A stretch of DNA of 64,000 bases. It comes from Nematostella vectensis (lineage: Eukaryota > Cnidaria > Anthozoa > Actiniaria > Edwardsiidae). The position numbers were made by a program, and so were the translations under genes. Shown piece by piece: positions 1 to 11,100 of this stretch (the stretch's first letter is position 1; every line of letters begins with the position of its first letter). The notes beneath the pieces are model-generated. The model did no database searches, was not told the origin of the DNA, and saw only the letters and a list, made by a program, of their open reading frames with translations. The stretch spans positions 8,642,515 to 8,706,514 of the forward strand of contig NC_064048.1 of the NCBI RefSeq assembly GCF_932526225.1, in the 5' to 3' direction.

Positions 1-331
1 GTTAGGGTCTCATTGTTTTCCACCCTTGGGATAATGACGGGTTAGGGTCTTGTTTTCCACCCTTGGGATAATGATGGATTAGGGTCTAATTGTTTTCCAC
101 CCTTGGGATAATGATGGGTTAGGGTCTAATTGTTTTCGACCCTTGGGATAATGACGGGTTAGGGTCTAATTTTTTTCCACCCTTGGGATAATAATGGGTT
201 AGGGTCTAATTGTTTTCCACCCTTGGGATAATAATGGGTTAGGGTCTTATTGTTTTCCACCCTTGGGATAATGATGGGTTAGGGTCTTATTGTTTTCCAC
301 CCTTGGGATAATGATGGGTTAGGGTCTTATT
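1..331. repeat. 40-bp minisatellite in IFT46 intron
   Basis: About eight tandem copies of a roughly 40-bp unit built around TGTTTTCCACCC and GGGATAATGATGGG, with one shortened copy and a few substitutions. It runs off the left edge of the window, so its full length is unknown. It lies upstream of the first IFT46 exon visible here and is presumably intronic. Each unit holds one GGGTTAGGGT core, which looks telomere-like but is part of a longer unit. Confidence 0.9.
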
Positions 332-743
332 GTGCTGGAGAAACCAACCGTCAAATTATTCCGCATATTCCACTTGATCTATGGTAATCTGTAGTACTGT
401 AACTGTTTAGTTTTATAATCATATCATTCTGGCTTAAAAGGCTTATGTCATTTTTTTTAGTGCTTGACCTACAACTAAGGACCATCTCAAAGCAGACGAA
501 TCTCAAAGCTATGGTGAGATCCTCGAGAATGCGGCTCTCAATAAGAAAGGGATGGAATAAAATGATGGAATAAAATGATGGTGATAAAATGATGATAAAA
601 TAGAAGGAGGGATGTGGTACATTTATTTCCACAGAGAGATAACACAGAATCCAAGGGCATTCCATAGTATATACTAGGTGGGGGGGCAAGATACAGTATT
701 TGCACCCATTGTTTTTTGCTGATTTCTGTTTTCATTTGTCCAG

Positions 744-2766
744 ACTGTGAGAAGTATTGAAGATCTGGACCAGAACCCAAAAGCTATTGATACCTGGATT
801 GACAGCATAAGGTATGTATGCTGTGATATCAATTAGCCTCTAAGTAACCTGTATTGTACTGAGAAATATCAACCAGGCTCAGGGATAAGCCACTAAAGAA
901 AGAGTTTACATAAAAGAGTTTACATAATAACTGCCATGCTGTCCCATTAAAGTCCCAAAACATGTTTTATAGAGTCAGCTTGTATGTAGTGGATTTATGC
1001 ATGAATAAAGCATCTCACCCCTTTCAGTTGCCACAGTACAAAGTACCTAATTTTCTTTCACTAGAATTAATTTTAGATAAAGATATAGATGTACCTCTAT
1101 TCTCTTCTTATTCACCACTTGTCACTGTGTCTCAAGAGTGGGTGACTAAAACGTATCTTGAATAACAGTTTATGCTATTTTATAGAGGATATTACATTGC
1201 CTTCTTCGGTTTAATTCTATCAGTTTAATCATCTTGATATCACCTAAGTATTACCTGCTCTGTTCATTGTTTAATGTTATGTAATTTAGAGATCTAGGCT
1301 TCTGTACTTCATGACTTTGCTTGAACCCTGTCTCACTTACATTCCCTGTATTAAATAGTCCAAATCCAGAAAGTGAATGCTTTATCTGCGTCTTTTTATC
1401 TAGGGAGCTTCACAGGCAGAAGCCAGCACCCACAGTGCATTACCAACGGTAGGGATGACACTTCCAGTCTCTCTTTTCTAGGACTTCAGCAACAATTTTT
1501 TCATACTTTGATTTTTTTTCTTGTCTCTAAGAAATATGCCAGATATCGAGACACTAATGCAGGAATGGCCGTCTGAATTTGAGGACCTACTCAATACTGT
1601 AAGTTGAATTTTCTGTGTTTGGAGTCTAGACTTGGAGTCTACAACCATCCATGATTAGCCAATTAAATGTATAACTAGAAAGACTACAGACAAGCTGTAG
1701 AAAAACTAAATGGTCTGCTTAGGTGTGGGGTAGACAAGGTATAAATCAACACAAGGTGGAAAATGTTGAACGCCTGTGTGAAACAGAGTAGTTGCTCTGA
1801 CATTTCGAGCCCTCTGACAAAGGGTTAACGCTCCAAACGTCAGCGCAACTACTATGTATGTTTCACACTGGCATTCAACATACCTTTTCAACATTGTGTT
1901 GATTTATACCAGAGCCAATTAAAGGGTTACACACTTATGGCCATATTATTGCACTGGCATTACTGTATCAATGTTGAAACCCTTTTTTTCTTGTTATTAC
2001 TCAACAAACTGTCTCATTTAGTTCTTTACACAAATGGTATTAACTCTGATATCATTATTATCTTTCTGTTGTTATTATTAAACCTTCATTTACTGTTTTA
2101 TTGTGCAGGTTGGTCTCCCCACTGCTGATCTAGATGTTGATTTGCCACAGTATGTGGATCTTGTGTGTGGTGAGTTTGGTTTAAGATCAGACAATTGTTG
2201 ATCAAATTTTAATGGGAGGCTTGGAGTGATTTTTAATTTGTTTGGAAGCATTTGGAATGACGTAGAAGCCATCCTGGTTATTAAGCGACATTTGATTTAT
2301 TAGAATAATAAGTACATTATTGAGTATACCACTGTTCATTGAGGAGATTGGTTGATTATAGCTCATACCTAGGGTTCTGAACCTTCATTTATATATGATG
2401 ACTATTTCTCACAGTGCCTTGAAGTACACTATTGTGGTTACAGAAATGACTTTGCAACTTGAACCTTCATTTATATCTAACGATTTCTCACATTAAAATG
2501 TGAGTGCCTTGGAGTTTTATAGTTAGAGAATTTTTCTTTTTCCAGGCATTTTAGACATCCCAGTGTCTGTCAATCGAATCCACTCGCTACACGTGCTGTT
2601 CACCCTATTCTCAGAATTCAAGAACTCCCATCATTTTCACCAGCTGGCTAGTCAGAACCAGCTATCCAACGAGTTGAAGAAGCCAAGTGTGACAGACATG
2701 GGGGAGTTGTCGGCAGGAGTAGATAGCCTTAGTATGGACAACTCGCAGACCATGACCTTTGAGTAG
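744..2766 (+). CDS. IFT46: Intraflagellar transport protein 46 (3' part, 5 exons)
   Basis: IFT46 is a core subunit of the IFT-B complex, which carries cargo along ciliary axonemes. Five exons are joined by frame: 744-811, 1404-1448, 1532-1598, 2109-2169 and 2546-2766, giving 153 residues ending in TAG. All have AG before and GT after, and the phases match. The order of recognised segments follows animal IFT46: KAIDTWIDS, then LHRQKPAPTVHY, then MPDIETLMQEWPSEFEDLL, then GLPTADLDVDLPQYVDL, then ILDIPVSVNRIHSLHVLF and FSEFKNSHHF. These form the conserved C-terminal half of the family. The variable acidic N-terminus and the promoter lie left of the window. The end of the last exon has been duplicated several times in the 3' flank. 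The family call is strong; it rests on remembered similarity, not a search. Confidence 0.93.
1698..1905. repeat. Dispersed repeat, copy 1
   Basis: An intronic segment that shares several short blocks in the same order with 3764-4060: TAGAAAAACTA, GGCGTGGGGTA-like, an AACGTCAGCGCAA core and a CAACATAC..TTTCAAC end. The core and end blocks also read like a partly inverted arrangement. No coding potential was recognised. It is probably a non-autonomous transposon relic; its class is not clear. Confidence 0.55.
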
Positions 2767-3205
2767 TATCTGTTGGTCAACATATGAGAGGGGTGGGTGG
2801 GCCAGACAATGATAAAACACGAACCATGACCTTTAAGCCTGCGTAGCAAGCGTTTCTTTGAAGTTTTAGCAGGAATAGAAAGCGAGCAAAGAGTTTTGTT
2901 CGCTCAGTTTTGTCCTTTATTTCCGTTGAAACTCCACAGAAACGCTTGTTACGCAGAGTAAACCTTTGGGTAGCATCTTTCGGTCGACATGGAAGAACTG
3001 GGTTGGTAGTTCGAGTATGGATACCTCACAGACCGTGACCTATGAGTAGTATCTTTTTTCTACATATGGGAGGGGTGGGTGAGTAGGTCAAGCATGGACA
3101 ACTCATAAACCATGACCTTTGAGTAGCGTCTTTTGGTCGACATATGGGAGGGATGGGTTGGTAGGTCAAGCATGGACAACTCATAAACCATGACCTTTGA
3201 GTAGC
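2727..3205 (+). repeat. Repeats derived from the last IFT46 exon
   Basis: The last coding segment of IFT46 (ATGGACAACTC, ACCATGACC, TTTGAGTAG) recurs downstream at about 2820-2836, 3014-3056, 3092-3130 and 3172-3205, each time followed by a TATCTTTTGGTCGACATATG-like stretch and GGGAGGGG. The copies keep the stop-codon context and lie in what should be the 3' UTR. One copy is interrupted by the foldback element at 2836-2958. Identity is high but not perfect. Confidence 0.8.
2836..2958. mobile_element. Short foldback MITE
   Basis: The left end, AGCCTGCGTAGCAAGCGTTT, is matched as reverse complement by the right end CGCTTGTTACGCAG with one mismatch in the core. The interior is about 80 bp with no ORF. 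It sits inside one copy of the IFT46 exon-derived repeat, so it is younger than that duplication. A CCTTT-type match flanks both sides, but the target duplication is not clean. Confidence 0.75.
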
Positions 3206-3234
3206 AATCTAGGAGTGTCTTTGGCTCTAGTGCA

Positions 3235-3240
3235 AATAAA
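3235..3240 (+). promoter_or_regulatory. Candidate IFT46 poly(A) signal
   Basis: The first AATAAA on the plus strand after the IFT46 stop, about 470 bp downstream and just beyond the exon-derived repeats. Its placement fits a 3' UTR end, but no transcript evidence is available. Confidence 0.45.
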
Positions 3241-3363
3241 ATTTCCAGACAAATGTTTAAGAATTTTCTGTTATAGTCATATGCCAATCAAAATATTTTT
3301 TTTTCTGTTTTGAATGCTATCACTAGGTTCTTAAATCTAGAGACCATGCCTTTTTGCTATCTT

Positions 3364-3512
3364 TAAACACGAAGTTCCGCTATGAAAGGGGAAGCTCCTC
3401 CAACCCCTGGCTCAATTTTGCAATTATAATCAGAACACTGCCACGCTATCTGATTGTTCTTGAGCCCGGGGTTGGGAGGAGCTTTCCTTTTTATAGCGGA
3501 ACCTCGTGTTAA
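3364..3512. mobile_element. Foldback MITE
   Basis: The two arms (about 3364-3415 and 3460-3512) are near-perfect inverted repeats: AACACGAAGTTCCGCTAT on the left pairs with ATAGCGGAACCTCGTGTT on the right, and the GGAGCTCCTCC-type segments pair further in. The loop is about 45 bp. There is no ORF. This is a typical non-autonomous DNA transposon relic. Confidence 0.85.
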
Positions 3513-3763
3513 GGGCTAAAATTGCATTGACCACACCCATTTCGCTATCCCTAAGGGTTAAGATTAATCGAGTCCCCCCTCTTGCGTTTGTCAGCGTCTG
3601 TAGTAGATAGTGGTAATATTGTACTTTACAATAGACTGAACATTTGTAAATATAAAGCAACCATATACTCTTAAGAACCAGACGTTTCTGGTTATTTAAA
3701 TAAACTTATAATAAAACAATTCCACACGTCCATTGTATCGTTTTAAAGGCAGTCAGGTCAGTA

Positions 3764-4060
3764 TTGAAAGGTATAACTGTAGAAAAACTAGATGGTACGA
3801 GTAGGCGTGGGGTAATCAAGCTACCAGCACAAGGCTGGAGGGATAACTATCGAAACGTCAGCGCAATCACTCTGTTTCTCTCACAACTCCCTGGTTTCAC
3901 AGAGACGCTCAACATACTCTTTCAACCTTGTGATGATTTTAGCCAATCTTCAAAGGCCATTTTTGCTCCGACCAAGGCTAACGTTAGAAACGTCAGCGGG
4001 ACTACTAATTCTGTTTTCACAGACGCGTAAAACATTCACTTTTTTCAAACTTGTGATGAT
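3764..4060. repeat. Dispersed repeat, copy 2
   Basis: A longer relative of the segment at 1698-1905. It holds at least two internal copies of a block with AACGTCAGCG, then TTTCACAGA, then an AACAT-ACTCTTTCAACCTTGTG end, at about 3853-3940 and 3985-4060. No coding potential was recognised. The class of element is not known. Confidence 0.5.
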
Positions 4061-4375
4061 TTTCCCCTGATTCCAAAACATCTACGCAGACTACCTTTTT
4101 GTTTTTTTCTACAGCCTGTCTTTAGTCCGTTTTGGGCTATACCATTGTCTCGCAACCGTGGCGCTTTAACGAACAAGAGCGTTACCGGAGAGAATTGAGC
4201 AAAAAAACTTTGCCTAATGTCGGACCTTCCCAAAGCCCTTGGCGCGTTTTGAGTTCGTCTTCGAGTCTTCTTTAGACGCATTTGACGACATCGACGCAGA
4301 CTGCGTCATGAATATTTCCCGTGGGCACTCGTTTGCTAAACAAATCTGCCATAGAGAGACGGAAAATTATTCAAT

Positions 4376-4800
4376 GTGAATATTTATGGTTCTTTTGCTC
4401 AGAACGCGGCACGTTTTGTGGCCTCAAACTACAATAATATAGCCAGTACCACCGAAATGGTTAAATCCCTGGGCTGGGATACCCTTGAAGATAGAAGGCT
4501 TTACCAGCAACTACTGTTATTCCACAAGATCAGAGGCGGCCTAGTTAATATTTTATTCCCGCCTTCCATCAGAGAAAACCCAAGGCCCTCCCGCCGACAA
4601 AAGCAAATGCCTATGGTATGTCCTTCATGCACAGATCAGGGTATGGAACCTCCTACCAGAAGGAGCATCAACATACCTGCAAGTTTTCATGGCCACCGCC
4701 CTTCCTGCTGTTCGATCAATGCAGACACCTGGCCACATGCGCCGCCTTTAATAGACGTGCGCTTTCCCCCCTTGAATTAGTGCAAGCTATAAAGGGTTAA
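4376..4800 (+). pseudogene. Non-LTR retrotransposon RT tail (remnant)
   Basis: The frame starting near 4376 reads AARFVASNYNN, ASTTEMVKSLGWDTLEDRR and LLLFHKIRGGLVNI. This is the conserved C-terminal segment found after the reverse transcriptase domain in CR1/L2-like non-LTR elements (AARFV, then SLGW-x-LE-x-RR, then a L-x-K-I block). The following 60 residues continue better in a second frame starting near 4618, so the copy is frameshifted. The catalytic RT and endonuclease regions are absent. It is a dead, 5'-truncated insertion between IFT46 and TNPO3. Confidence 0.75.
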
Positions 4801-5083
4801 GTCTTCAAGGTTTAGGCCATATGTGTAAAGAGTAATTCCAGTGGCTACGAAAATCTTGATGCATCAACAGACTCCTAAAAAAACAAGCTACGACGTACTT
4901 ATAAACGTATTTTCACTAAGAACTCAGTAGAATCAAGAAAACCCCTTGTTTTTGCGACTCGGAACAATAATCGCAAATTTCGCATAATAATCTGCCCCCT
5001 CCCCTCCCCTCCTAACAAGGTTTGTTCGTGCCAGTCCTTCGCGTCCGTCACTAGTAGCGCCATGCTTGAACCACCAACAATCC

Positions 5084-5111
5084 AAGATGGCGCCTTCCTC
5101 TAGTTTTTAGC
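5084..5111 (+). promoter_or_regulatory. YY1-like site and uORF before TNPO3
   Basis: AAGATGGCGCC at 5084-5094 differs by one base from the YY1 consensus AAGATGGCGGC, which in animals often sits at the start of TATA-less housekeeping genes. The ATG inside it opens an 8-codon uORF ending in TAG at 5111, ten bases before the TNPO3 start. No TATA box is visible upstream. The site is seen; its use is inferred. Confidence 0.5.
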
Positions 5112-5120
5112 GCGCTCAAA

Positions 5121-8100
5121 ATGTCACAGGAAACCACGGAAAGGCCCACAGTGGAGCAAGTGAGGTCTGTAATATCGACACTTTACAACAGCCCAGACCC
5201 ACATGCGAAGGAGAAGGCGTCGGAATGGCTTGGTCATCTCCAGAGATCGGTAAAGATGTTGTCGACAGTATTGGGAAATTCATGGGAGGTTTTACTTGCC
5301 AGCTGTATTTCCTGTAAATTCTTATGGTTCTGTTCTTCTTAGTCAATTCAGTCATTTATTACAGTATGCGCCCATATTCTTATAACTAAGAAAATTAAGA
5401 AAAATTAAGAATCTCTTGCCTTTCTATAAAATTCGTCTTCCAATCAAAAGTGCAATTCTTTCTTCATCAAAGTTCTTAGTTTGTTTATAGTGGCTGAATC
5501 TTGCTATGATATAAACTTAGTGATAACATAAAATTGTGATAAATGCTATTTGCTGTTACATTAATTTTCATTTTTATGCTATACGAAAATATACTTTATT
5601 TCTGCGTCAAATTGTATTTGAAATCCATGTTTTACAATGCTGCATACGTTCTTTGTAGAAGATTGTAACATTTGTGAAGCAATTTTATTGACATAGTATG
5701 GCAAGTTTCCAACTCTATTCAAAGTCATGCAGCGAGAATTATCCCTATATAAATAGGTTATTATTATTGATTTGTGATAAAGGTCTAATGTATCTTGTGT
5801 ACTGTAACTTTGCCTGGAATAGGCCATTCCAGCTATAAGATTGCATGCACACTCGACATGGAAACCTAAATATAATCATACAGTGAGCACTTTGTTTTGT
5901 GAAAACTCAAAAACATGCATGCTGCATTCTTGTAGGTGAGACGTACAGTAATCTATTGTAATGCGTGTGCAATCTTATAGCTGTAATGGCCTATTTATTG
6001 AGTACACAAAAACCTTTTTAATAAGAATATGCATCCTGAGATGTCACCAAATTTAAAAAATGCTAAAAACATACTATGGCTGTATATGATAGTACAAATA
6101 TATTGGTTTTATTAATGTGATGCATTCTAAAATGCAGAGTCATTATGTGTTTAAAATAATTGCTATTGAACATTTGTGTAATTCTCTTACTAATAATTCA
6201 TTGGGTATTATATTTATATATACAAGAAGATTTAATCACATCATTGAAAGTTTTCAGCCTTAAAATTCTCCAAAAATAATAATGGCCCAGCCTCAACTGA
6301 CAATTAGACATTCTTATAGAAATAACTGCCTGACATTTTTTTATGTTGTGTACAGTATTTTCTTTCCTTTGTATTCCCTGGGCAATTGGCTCCCTCTTTG
6401 TTGCAGCTTTTGTAATTTTTGGGCCCTAATGTTTCAGGTATATGCCTGGGAAATAGCAGACCAGCTGCTGATGCAAAATACAGATGTAGAGACCAGTTAT
6501 TTTGCTGCACAGACCATGAGAACAAAGGTAACCAAACTATAAACTGTAAAATACTGCTGTACTAATAAAATTTACCACTCATCTTCAAGCGTTTTCCTTG
6601 CAGTAGATTCAAACAAACTGCTAAAAAATCATCTATATTTCATATATGCGTTACTTGTTTTTGGTATATATTTAGTTTAACAATATAATTTATTTTCTCC
6701 TTTCTTTTCTATTTTTCTTTAGTTCTTTCATTTTTGTGTGTGATTTTATATGTTTGTACACCATTTATATTCTTCAATATTCTATTTTATTCATCTGTCC
6801 TTTTTTCCCTTAAGTATTTGCAAAAACAACAACTTCAAATGTTCTACTGATTTTTGTAAAAACATATTTTGGATTTTAGCTTTTAAGAGTGGCTCTCCTT
6901 TGGTCTCAGCTGAACAAGTTCTTTTAAGTTTACTGTAGGTTTTTTTTTATTGGGTGTAGCTGGCTTGATTCCCAGGCAGACACATCATATTGACAATGCT
7001 GAACTTTAGGGTTCTTAGATTGATGCTAAGAGTTTACTTAATTCTCAAAGTCATGTAAGGCTATGAATACTTTTTGAGCCCCAGCCAAGGGAAATGTTAT
7101 AAAAGCTAATGTTACACTGTTCCAGGTTCAGTATTATTTCCACGAGTTGCAACCTGCACAGTATGACTCACTGCGGCAGTCTATCCTACATCACCTCGCA
7201 AACAGACACAATGCTTCGCAGGCCATCATCACACAGGTAACGGGATGTCTAAACAGCATTAGGAACCAGTTCATATACTGTACATTTTTAATCAGGGTTT
7301 CTGGAATTACGCGGAAAAGAACTAAAAATTACGTGGGATTCTTTGCTAAATTACGCGCTAAATTAGACGGAAGATCAATCATTACGCGCTAAATTACGTA
7401 GGATTTTGCAATACATTTTTCTTTAAAAATCAAAATTTTGCGGGATTATTTACTGAATTAACGCTAAATTACACGGAATATCAACTGTTACGCCCAAACT
7501 ACATTTTGTATCGAAGGAAAGCATGAAATAACTTTAAAAAGGTTATTTTCTGCTCGAAAATATCTTAGGCGAGTTTTCATTGTCTCCTAGCCACCAGCCA
7601 AATAAAAATGGTATTTTATTATTAGTTCTAGGCCTTAGCGGTTTAGCAAAGAACACCTAATCATTTTATTTGTTTTTGAAATTCAGTTCGAAATATTGCA
7701 CTCATACGAAGAATATCTGTCTTTTTTTTACGAGAAATAGAGGTAAGAACCCTAAAAGAACACATCAGCTGTGCACTTTGTCTTTCAAAATTTAGCCAAA
7801 TTACGCGGAAATTGTGGATTACGCGGAGAAAGCCAAATTACGCGCTTCCGCACAAGCACGTAATTCCAGAAGCCCTGTTAAATAAGTGTCACAGCACTTA
7901 TTAAGTTTAACATGTCCCAGTTTGCACTTACATGTGGCCATTTGAGATGTTTTAAACTACAAATTCTGTAAACTGTCAATCATATGCTTTTCATTTACAA
8001 TCTTAACAAATTATAGAATTTGATCAGTAATTTGTTTGAAGTTTATCAAGTCCTGCATTGCAAAAAAAAAATTGTGGGGGGAATATGCATAAAAGTGTCT

Positions 8101-11100
8101 GTTTTGTCTTTTCTGTGGCGCATTTGGGTGAATTATGTATGTAGGGTGAAATGTGGGTATTTTTTTATTGTAACATTATCTCTACTCCGTCCCATTAGCT
8201 CTGTTTGGCCTTGGCTGACCTTGCTGTTCAGATGCCACAATGGAAGCATGTGGTTGATGAATTGGCTCACAGGTAAATATTATTCCTTGCAAGGATTCAC
8301 TTTTCGCCCAGGGTAACTCCAAATGCTGTTGTATAAGCATAGTACCAAGCAAATGGGGAAACACCCCCCCCCTGACCTACCCAGTTTTCAAAAAAAGTTT
8401 AGTTAAAGGTCTCAAGTTGTTATTCCCATTTGAACTCAGTTAGAAAAAAAACATGTTAAAATCCAGCCTTGCATGTACTTTTTTATCTATATTTTTATCA
8501 AGCTACTAAAAGTCAGCCTATTTTTTTATGCTTCCATTACAAGTCGTGCAAATAATCCATTATCATGAGTTTCTCAATTTAGTACAGTGCAAGTTAACCA
8601 GATAATAGACCTCAAGCATAGATCGATAGTGAGTTTCCTGCTATCTTTATATCTTAATGTAAACAAAAACAAAAAAGGTGAATGTTTGAATTTTCAGATT
8701 TGGATCTTCAGTGGAAAGTTTACCACTTCTGTTGGAGCTTTTAACAGTGCTTCCGGAAGAGGTACAGTAATTTATATCATACACAGCTTACAGGAACGCA
8801 GAATGTAGAGGGTCAGATGATAAACATCTGGCTTGGGAAGCAATGCTGGTGTTTCTAAGCTGCTTGGTTTCTTGGCTCTCTCTGGTTATGAATAATAAGT
8901 GGTGGCTCATGTTAGATTTTATGTGTTTGTCACCAGGTTGACAGCCATCACCTGAGGGTTGGAGCGAACAGAAGAGAAGCAGTACTGAATGAGCTGAGGC
9001 ACTCGGCACACACCGCACTGCACCTTATGGTAAGTTCAGACAGTCTTTACGAGCTGAGGTACTCTGCGCAGACCACATTGCACCTTATGGTAAGAACAAG
9101 CTGGGGTACTCGGAACACACCGCACTACACCTTATGGTAAGAACAAGCTGAGGTACTCGGCACACACCGCACTGCACCTTATGGTAAGAACAAGCTGACA
9201 TACTCGGCACAGACCACACTGCACCTTATGGTAAGAACAAGCTGGGGTACTCGGAACACACCGCACTGCACCTTATGGTAAGAACAAGCTGAGGTACTCA
9301 GCACACACCGCACTGCACCTTATGGTAAGAACAAGCTGGGGTACTCAGCACACACCGCACTGCACCTTATGGTAAGAACAAGCTGAGGTACTCGGCACAG
9401 ACCGCACTGCACCTTATGGTAAGAACAAGCTGGGGTACTCGGCACACACCGCACTGCACCTTATGGTAAGAACAAGCTGAGGTACTCGGCACACACCGCA
9501 CTGCACCTTATGGTTAGAACAAGCTGGGGTACTCGGCACACACCGCACTGCACCTTATGGTAAGAACAAGCTGAGGTACTCGGCACACACCGCACTGCAC
9601 CTTATGGTAAGAACAAGCTGGGGTACTCGGCACACACCGCACTGCACCTTATGGTAAGAACAAGCTGAGGTACTCGGCACACACCGCACTGCACCTTATG
9701 GTAAGAACAAGCTGGGGTACTCGGCACACACCGCACTGCACCTTATGGTAAGAACAAGCTGAGGTACTCGGCACACACCGCACTGCACCTTATGGTAAGA
9801 ACAAGCTGGGGTACTCGGCACACACCGCACTGCACCTTATGGTAAGAACAAGCTGAGGTACTCGGCACAGACCGCACTGCACCTTATGGTAAGAACAAGC
9901 TGACATACTCGGCACAGACCGCACTGCACCTTATGGTAAGAACAAGCTGACATACTCGGCACACACCGCACTGCACCTTATGGTAAGATCAGACAGACAG
10001 GATTATCATGCAAAAGGAGAGTAGAAGGCAAAAATAAAATGGGCAAAGAGAGCTGTAATAGGGACTTGCGCTAAGAGATAACATGACCTTTTTGGATGGC
10101 AAATTCAAAACAAAATAATCAAACAAAAAGATCAGAAATGACTGCGCCTGTCACACCAGAGAACGATTAAAAACTAAATCTTTTAATGAAACTAAACCCT
10201 TTCTGAAAAAGAATTCTGGCTTTTTTCGTAAGTGCTGAATAAGTTGCTTTTTGTTGCTGTTATTTTGCCACTAAATGCCTGAGCGTGCGCTCGTTTGCCA
10301 CCCAAACAGTCATGATTTCTTAGCGCAAGTCCCCTATTAAAGACAGGCTATAACACACACCCTAAAAGACAGAGTGTCTAGGAAGGATTGACCTTGACAG
10401 ATCGATAGACAGACACACACTGTACATGAACAGACACGCAAATGTGCATACATAAATCGAGTCACAGTGATCCTGACAGATAGCTAAGATAGATAAGAGA
10501 TGGATAGATAAGAGATGGATCTTCAGACAAAGGGGTGGGTCCACAATTAATGGCCAAGCAGATGGACAGTTTAATGGATTGGCAAGTAGACAGACAGACA
10601 TACAATGGAATGATTGACAGTTCGGGTCAGGAAAAAAAACAGTGGGCAGAGGTTGACTTACAGTATGGGATAAATCAATAAATCTGAAAATTGAGAAAGT
10701 TAGATCAGCGAATTGTCCATGATCCATGGATATAAAGGATGGAAAGACAGACAGAAATAAACAGATATAGACTAACAGATAGACCTACTTTAATTATAGT
10801 TTTTATTCTTTCCACATCTATACTAAATTGTTCTCCATTGCTTTAGACAACATGTGTTGAAAAGTGTTCAGCAGACGAGAAAATCAGAATCAAGGTAAGT
10901 GAACAAACAAAGAACACCTTCAAGAAGAATAAATTCTTCTTCTGTTCCACACTGTAAGATAAAAATCTACTGTGCCTGTATTTTGGTTAGGGTTATAAAT
11001 TGCAGTCTTGTTACATATATTTGTTTTGCTGTGCAGGTATTTTGATCAGGGTTTAAAATGATTGTTTTGAACTGTCTTCAGCTATACTGCTGTGCTGGGA

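Noticed and set aside
4045-4281. Small basic minus-strand ORF
   Set aside because: No family match; it lies in a repeat-rich spacer beside a retrotransposon relic.
8990-9990. CRISPR array (regular 47-bp spacing)
   Set aside because: The whole unit is conserved, with no unique spacers, and the setting is a eukaryotic intron. It is a minisatellite derived from an exon edge.
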